A stretch of DNA of 64,000 bases from Platanthera guangdongensis. Its lineage: Eukaryota; Streptophyta; Magnoliopsida; Asparagales; Orchidaceae. The stretch is taken from the NCBI GenBank assembly GCA_039583875.1, contig CM077153.1, positions 113,332,568 through 113,396,567 of the forward strand, in the 5' to 3' direction. The notes beneath the pieces were generated by a model. It ran no database searches and had not been told where the DNA came from. It saw only the letters and a list, made by a program, of their open reading frames with translations. The position numbers were made by a program, and so were the translations under genes. Positions 58,604-64,000 of the stretch are shown piece after piece (position 1 is the stretch's first letter; the number at the start of each line of letters is the position of its first letter).

Positions 58604-60206
58604 AACCTCCTTCTACTTTCTGTATTCTCTTCAAAAATTGTTATGAATAGAAACTGCTTGCTAACACTTCTTCGAGTGTTTTGTTGTAATCATAACAGAT
58701 AAGGCGCTAAGAGAGATTTCAAAAACGGTTCTACACCCGAACCCCCTTTTTCTTTCTTATGCTTTCTTTGCAAATGCATTTTCTTAATCAAAGAATCCGT
58801 ACTAACACCTTTTTCTAGTGTTTTCTCTCACTCCCAAAGACCTATAACGGTTCCCTGATACCAGGAGACATCGCCGAAGTTCAGCTAGACCTCCCCTAGA
58901 GCCGTTGTCATTAGCGTAACACCACGAAGACCACGTGTTGCGGGGAGATTTCGCACCGTGTAGTGGGAGCTTGCAGGCTCTAGCGCGGTTGGATTCTGGA
59001 CTTCGGATCCCGACAGGTACCTGACCCCACCCTTGCATTATGGAGGGCAAGGTGGGTGTAAAGCTCTACCACGCCGCTTTAGGGATATTGTTACAACTTC
59101 GATGATCGCGTGAGGAAAGTATGCCGTTCCGGCTCACCTGCCCGCGGGTCATCTTAGCTTGTAACTCTCAAACACTCCATGGTACCCTCAAGCAGTGCCT
59201 GCGGGAGACCCACAGCTTAGACTGTACTCGAGGCAAGAGGGCAGGGAACCGTTCCGCCAAGTGAGCATCTTGCTCTTCGCAGGGAATTTTTTGGGTTGAT
59301 TCTATAGCTTGTAGCCCGGTGAGGAAAGTATGCCGCTCAGGCTCACCTGCCCACCTGGTCGCGAGTTATAGGTCATTTCTGTTTTTAGCGGACTGCTTTT
59401 CTCTGTCCGCAGAGTCCGCTTATTTGGGTTGATTCTATAGCTTATAGCCCGGTGAGGAAAGTATGCCGCTCAGGCTCACCTGCCCACCTGGTCGCAAGCT
59501 ATAGATCATTTCTATTATGAGCGGATTGGTTTTCTGTATCGCTCAGTCCGCAGGGTACATATTCAAGTTTATATTCCTGTTGTGAGCGGATTGGTTTTCT
59601 GTATCCGCTCAGTCCGTAGAATGATTCTCGCATTATTTGATAAGTTCATCAATGTGCTTTTATATTATGTGCGGTCTGGCTTGCGGACTACAGCTATAAC
59701 TAAGTACCCCAGGCATTATTATCAGCTGGCTGTTCTCTGAGGCGGATGATGAATGAGTTGATGTCTAAATACTTTAATCAACAAGGTTCATTGTAAATAA
59801 TATATCATGCGGACTGCAAGAGAAACTCGACAGAGTCCGCCTGAGTTTCTTGGTCCAAAGTGGAACAATATTCTCTAATCAGCAAGATTCATTATAAATG
59901 ACATATATCGTGCGGACTTCAATTGGAGCTAAACAGCGTCCGCCTGCTATTGTTTTTCTTCTAAAGGCGAACAGCAATTATTTCTAATCAGCAAGTTAAA
60001 AAGCCCAAGTTTATTAGCATGACGTGCGGACTGCTAAATATCGGTGCGGTGAGCGTGGAAAAAAGAGCATTGCAGAAAGCACACATGACAAAAAATATCC
60101 TTTCTATTTCTTCAAAAAATTTTACATCATTCAAAATGTTCGGCGGACTGCAATCTTGCGTCCGCCACTTTTTACAAAAAATACAAAATGTATACATATG
60201 CATTGT
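58604..60206. other. V region between integrase and antisense genes, with hairpins
   Basis: No gene. Block 58800-59070 is homologous to Z 20756-21010 and has its own stem CCACCCTTGC...GCAAGGTGGG. Structured motif copies lie at 59090-59166, 59303-59370 and 59435-59504 with core GTGAGGAAAGTATGCC...GCTCACCTGCCC, the reverse complement of the Z core. From 59390 there are GAGCGGATTGGTTTTCTGTA-type repeats. Confidence 0.7.
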
Positions 60207-62030
60207 TCAATCAGTCCGCTGTCTCTTCTCTGGAGGTGCAGGGCTGTCGCCGACGACATCTACTTCTGGAGAATAATCCCTCGAGTCGCTCTCGCTGCTA
60301 CCCGACCCCGAACTAGTGGCGGACCCGCTATGCGAGCTGCCAGTAGCAGAGGAAGAAGCAGATGTGTCGGACTCGGCGGACAGATCCTCTCCTCGCCGGC
60401 TGGATTCAGCGTTGTCCGCAGGGACTTGCTCTTCGCCTTGAGAGCCTCCGTCTTCTTCTTCGTCTTCATCATCATCTTCCTCAATAACCTCTTTTCCTTT
60501 TTTGGTTCTTTCCATCGCTGCGACCTGAGGGGCCAGCTCCGGAAAGATCTCCACAAAGGGGACGCCGCCCACTCCCTCCTTCATGAGGCCGTCGCGGGCA
60601 AGCCGCTCAACAGCAACCTCAACTGTCTCCATCACAAAAGGGAGCGTGGCGGCCTGGAATTTAGTGTTCTCCAAGTCATAGGCGACCTGCAAAAGCAAGA
60701 TTGCAAACTATCAGATAGATCGCGGCGAATAGCAAATCGAGATCGCGGCGAATTCAACTCACCGCCAGCTCCTCTCTTTGCCGGGCATTCCTTTCTCCCA
60801 GCCGCGCGTTCCTTTCCCTCAGCGCTTTAGTGTCTTTCTGAAGCTGTTCATTTTGCCTCAACAGGTCTCTGGCCAGAGTGGCAACATAATGATTTGTCAC
60901 CGCGCTGTTCGCAGAGGCCTGAGAGGCCAGCAGAGGGAGGTCGGCGGCGGGCACCTTCTTCAGTTCGCTCAAGTTGCGCTTTCCGTAGAGAGTGGAGAGC
61001 GCAACATTGGCGTGGCGCGTTATCCGCGGACTCCTCCACGAGGGAAGTGCGGTGGATAAGCGGACATGCTTCTCCTTGCTGTGCCAATGGACCATAGGGT
61101 TCCCCCTAAGGTCCCTCTGGCTGATGCCAAAGCCGGTCATGGAGAAGCTTTCGGAGGAGGAGTAGTCCGTTGCGACATCCCCTTCCTCCTTCCTCTTCTT
61201 TGCAACCGCTTCTTTCTTCTCCTTTTGTGTAGGAACAAAGCCGCTTGGCGTCTGCGGCAGGTTGGCGGGCACTGCCAAGGTCGCTGCAAAAAGAGAACCG
61301 GTTAAAAAGCATGGTGGCGGCGGATACAAAAGCTGAGTCCGCTAAGCTACTTACTGTCCTCAGGCGTGACGTCCGCTAAGCTCGCTAGCAGCGGAAGGTA
61401 GTGCTCAATATCAAGCCTGGCGTTGGCCAGGAACTCGACAATTGCGGACTCCATTTCGTCCAGCTGCACGTTTTTGAAAGCGGAGTCCGCGCGCACCTGC
61501 GGATAAGTGTGCGCGAACCCGAGGTCGCCCTCAAAGATTAAGAACCTTGAGGTCCAGTTGTGGATCTTGTTTGGAAGACCCACTACTTTCATCCCCCTGC
61601 AATAGAAATAAATTACACCCTTGTAGGGGCGGCCTCCGGAGGCAGTTATGGAGCGGACAGAAAATATTTTGCGAAAAATGTTCATTGAGAAGGCAATCCT
61701 TTCAGATCGCAGGTAAGAAAGGAAGCTGCAGATCGCAGCGACGGTATTCGGCGCGAGCTGGCCGGGCACCATCCCGTAGTGCTCGAAAATTGCGGCAAGC
61801 TCCCATAAGAGCGGGAACTTGAATCCGCTGTCGAAGTGATCAACTGGAATGGCGATCTGGGTCGCCGTCGAGAAGTTCAATCTTTCCTGGTGTGCGGGTA
61901 GGAGGACAAGAATGTTGGAGTCCGCCATATTCTTTTCAACAAAAGCCGCCAGATCAGCCTCTTTCAAAGTGCATTTTCTGTGGTCGGCAGAGTGGAAGGC
62001 AACTGCAGCATCAGTACGCGCGGACACCAT
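60207..62030 (-). CDS. V antisense gene 2: PF04195-like protein, three exons, intact
   Basis: Minus strand: exon 1 62030-61355, exon 2 61283-60763, exon 3 60686-60207. Introns are 71 bp (GTAAGT...TTTGCAG) and 76 bp (GTGAGT...TTTGCAG). The joined frame is 1677 bases, 558 residues. The domain has IPVDHFDSGFKFPLLWELAA, YGMVPGQLAPN, SFLSYLRSERIAFSM, GVIYFYCRGM and RFLIFEGDLGF. Exon 2 has LYGKRNLSELKKVPAADLPL and a coiled-coil (LLRQNEQLQKDTKALRERNA). Exon 3 has an acidic run, EEDDDEDEEEDGG, and a Ser-rich tail to YSPEVDVVGDSPAPP. TATA box at 62093-62100. Function unknown. Confidence 0.8.
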
Positions 62031-62092
62031 GTTGCAGGCCGCAGGGTTTCGTTTACTTCAAGAATTTCCTACATAGAGAAAGCAGAAGACAC

Positions 62093-62100
62093 TATTTATA
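62093..62100 (-). promoter_or_regulatory. TATA box of V antisense gene 2
   Basis: Minus strand TATAAATA, 63 bp before ATG 62030, matching Z and W. Bases 62101-62489 between the two genes are noncoding. Confidence 0.6.
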
Positions 62101-62489
62101 GATAAAATTTCTGACAGCTTTTTGGCCAGTCCGCGCAGGTCGCATATTCAATCCGCACAGTCCGCAAAATGGTTAAAAAGCAGCCAAACAAATAGCGCGG
62201 ATATAAAAGACAAATTAACATTCCAAAAGAGATTCAAGGCCAAGTCGTGGCCGTCGCAGTTCCCTATCCACTCAGATCGCGAATTTTCCCACCTGCAGGT
62301 TAACAAGAAGCGGACACAGCGCTAGTCCGCACAGTCCGCCACAGATCAAGCCAAGGTTTATTATAAAATAAGCGGATTTATAATCTGCGTCCGCATAGAT
62401 CGCGATAAAGGTTTAACCAATCACATCACAGCAATGTCAAACAATTATACAGAAGTATACATTCAACATAAAAAATGAGCACCGCGGAC

Positions 62490-64000
62490 TCAGCGGTCTC
62501 TATTTTCAGTTCGCTTCTCTGCCCTATCCCGGCACAGATGAGCCGCCTGATCGCTTATCTGAAGGATTTCACTATATACGCGGCAGAGATGATGATGAAT
62601 GACGTTTATAGTCCGGTGCATATGGGCAGCTTCCCGGTCTACTCGACTAAGGGGCACCATTGGCTCCGCCGCCGGCCTCTGCTCCTCATCCGCGGGCTGC
62701 TGGCCACCTGCCGGTGCCGCGATCTCAGGAGGAACGCGATCTGACGCCCGCGGCCTCTGCTCAGCGACCTCAGCAGTCCGCTTCTCCTTTCCTTCGCGAG
62801 CCGACGCCAAGTGCTTGCCTCTGTAGTATCGGACGTCATCCGCGAGCCTTTTCTTTTCCCTTTCAGACCTCTCCAGCGCCCGCGAGATGCTGGCGACCTG
62901 GTCTTTGAGGGCCTTCTCGCGTTCTGCGAACGCTTTCTCGCGCGTCGCGGACGCCCTCTCGCGCTCCGCCGCTTTCTCTAACTCTGCTTTGACACACTGC
63001 ATTTCAGCTTCAAATTTCTTCTCTAACTCTTTTATCATATTCAGGCTGGGTGGCTCGTCTTCCGCGGGTTCCATATTTGAGACCGCGTCAGCACCGGGGT
63101 TCGGCGTGACTGTGATCTCGCCACTCTCAGTAGAGTCCGGTGGCGACTTCTCACCTGCAACAAACAAAGTCAACTCCACATTCAAAGGCAGCTCGCGGCG
63201 GACACGAAGAAAGGATGAAAAATCACTTTGAGACATAGCAGCAGCGAGTCGCCGACTATTGAAGAAGATTGGACGCCTTGCCCGCTCCGGGTCAAAGACG
63301 CTTAATCGCTTCCTCCATTCGCGGTGGACCTTAGTTCTTTTCTCAACAGCAGAGCTTGTCGACACTACAATATCGTCCGTCTCCGTGATGATCTTTATGG
63401 GCTTCGATTTCCGCGGCGGCGATCTGTAAAGCCACTTGCGCTGAAAATATTTAGGCGCAGGTTGAAGTTTACCTGACCGCAGCAGCTCCGCGGCAATCCG
63501 CAGATCCTCAGCAGCTTTGTCCGCGGCGATCTGCTTCGAGGCCGCCCCAACTGCAGCAACATGAGCAACGATTTGCTTCTTTTGCTCCGCTATCTTCTCC
63601 CTCAGCCTCTCCCTCTCCTCTTCCTCCGCAGCGGACAGAGATGGGAGTTCGTCGCCCTTGTCTCCAGCGGTCTCCGCCTCATTCTGCTGCAGGACAACGA
63701 GCAAGGAGTCGTGGATTAAGTCAAGTTGGCCGACGTCTATGGAGTCAATAATCTCATCCGTGGAAAGACTGACCGTGGAAAGAGAATTGTCCCCCCGGAT
63801 TTGGGCCTCCGATGTTATCAGGTCACTGTCGGGGACTTCTTTGTCGCGCGGCCTGTGTTGCACGTCCGCCTCACCGGTCCGCTTGGAGATATTCTTCTCC
63901 TTCATAGCGCGCAGCTTCTTCTCCACCCGCTCAGCGACGGTCGCTCCGCTCCTCTTCCTCTTCTTCCTCTTGGCTGTCTTCTCAGCAGGATCCGCGGCGG
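62490..64000 (-). CDS. V antisense gene 1: basic coiled-coil protein, 5' end beyond window
   Basis: The minus-strand frame is open from the window edge to a stop at 62490, so the start is not visible. The first visible part is very basic (KRKKRKRSG, nuclear-signal-like), then KKLRAMKEKNISKRTG, QHRPRDKEVPD, a Glu-rich coil (EEEERERLREKIAEQKKQ), LLRSGKLQPAPKYF, ERARRPIFF and a second coil (REKAFAEREKALKDQVASIS). The end is VPLSRVDREAAHMHRTINVI. A probable 72-bp intron at 63226-63155 (GTGATT...GTTGCAG) is a multiple of three, so the frame is open with or without splicing. The homologous introns in Z and T1 contain stops, which supports real splicing. Confidence 0.75.
   Translation of the reverse strand, partial: AADPAEKTAKRKKRKRSGATVAERVEKKLRAMKEKNISKRTGEADVQHRPRDKEVPDSDLITSEAQIRGDNSLSTVSLSTDEIIDSIDVGQLDLIHDSLLVVLQQNEAETAGDKGDELPSLSAAEEEERERLREKIAEQKKQIVAHVAAVGAASKQIAADKAAEDLRIAAELLRSGKLQPAPKYFQRKWLYRSPPRKSKPIKIITETDDIVVSTSSAVEKRTKVHREWRKRLSVFDPERARRPIFFNSRRLAAAMSQSDFSSFLRVRRELPLNVELTLFVAGEKSPPDSTESGEITVTPNPGADAVSNMEPAEDEPPSLNMIKELEKKFEAEMQCVKAELEKAAERERASATREKAFAEREKALKDQVASISRALERSEREKKRLADDVRYYRGKHLASAREGKEKRTAEVAEQRPRASDRVPPEIAAPAGGQQPADEEQRPAAEPMVPLSRVDREAAHMHRTINVIHHHLCRVYSEILQISDQAAHLCRDRAEKRTENRDR

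Larger units (their letters stand above)
52329..64000 (+). mobile_element. V: near-complete Tat element, right end outside window
   Basis: 5' LTR, candidate primer site, gag, protease, RT, two RNases H, integrase, hairpin region, then the antisense cassette on the minus strand. The 3' LTR is not in the window. It is the reference copy for reading T1, Z and W. Extra antisense ORFs between pol and the 3' LTR are known in Tat elements such as maize Grande. Confidence 0.9.

Overview
This window is plant nuclear DNA made almost entirely of nested LTR retrotransposons. Evidence: Ty3/gypsy Tat-type pol with two RNase H domains, a chromodomain integrase, an Athila-type LTR with a perfect tRNA-Asp primer-binding site, and Ty1/copia pol remnants. 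I found no host gene, rRNA, tRNA or CRISPR. Nested multi-kb elements and many C-to-T stop codons fit heterochromatin of a repeat-rich angiosperm. I cannot name the species.

Layout (names are mine). T1 is the 3' end of a Tat element, 1-3262. C1 is an old copia element, 3263-5593 and 47118-47544, whose 3' tail is a row of hairpins. X is an Athila-type composite with three LTRs, 5594-47117, inserted in a C1 hairpin with target duplication GTAGT. Y is a chromovirus with 5.2-kb LTRs inside X. Z is a Tat element inside Y's pol. W is a Tat-type element with gag but no pol inside Y's 5' LTR, 22836-31642. U is a second long-LTR element in another C1 hairpin, 47545-52237. V is the most complete Tat element, 52329 to beyond 64000, next to a 91-bp inverted Tat LTR fragment.

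The present order is scrambled. X, Y and Z become whole only if about 20 kb (roughly 21833-41869) is flipped. The split Z integrase, split X middle LTR, split Y pol and opposed Y LTRs are then all repaired together, with only a few bases lost at each breakpoint.

The most interesting biology is a two-gene antisense cassette between pol and the 3' LTR, fully or partly visible in all four Tat-type elements (T1, Z, W, V). Gene 1 encodes a basic, coiled-coil protein. Gene 2 has three exons and encodes a protein I match from memory to the 'putative gypsy type transposon' family (PF04195), with an acidic Ser-rich tail. Each visible gene start has its own TATA-like box, and introns are a uniform 71-75 bp. 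Both genes are open in W, which lacks pol; gene 2 is complete and gene 1 is open as far as visible in V. Next to the cassette lies a conserved hairpin whose loop stays fixed while its stem sequence changes.
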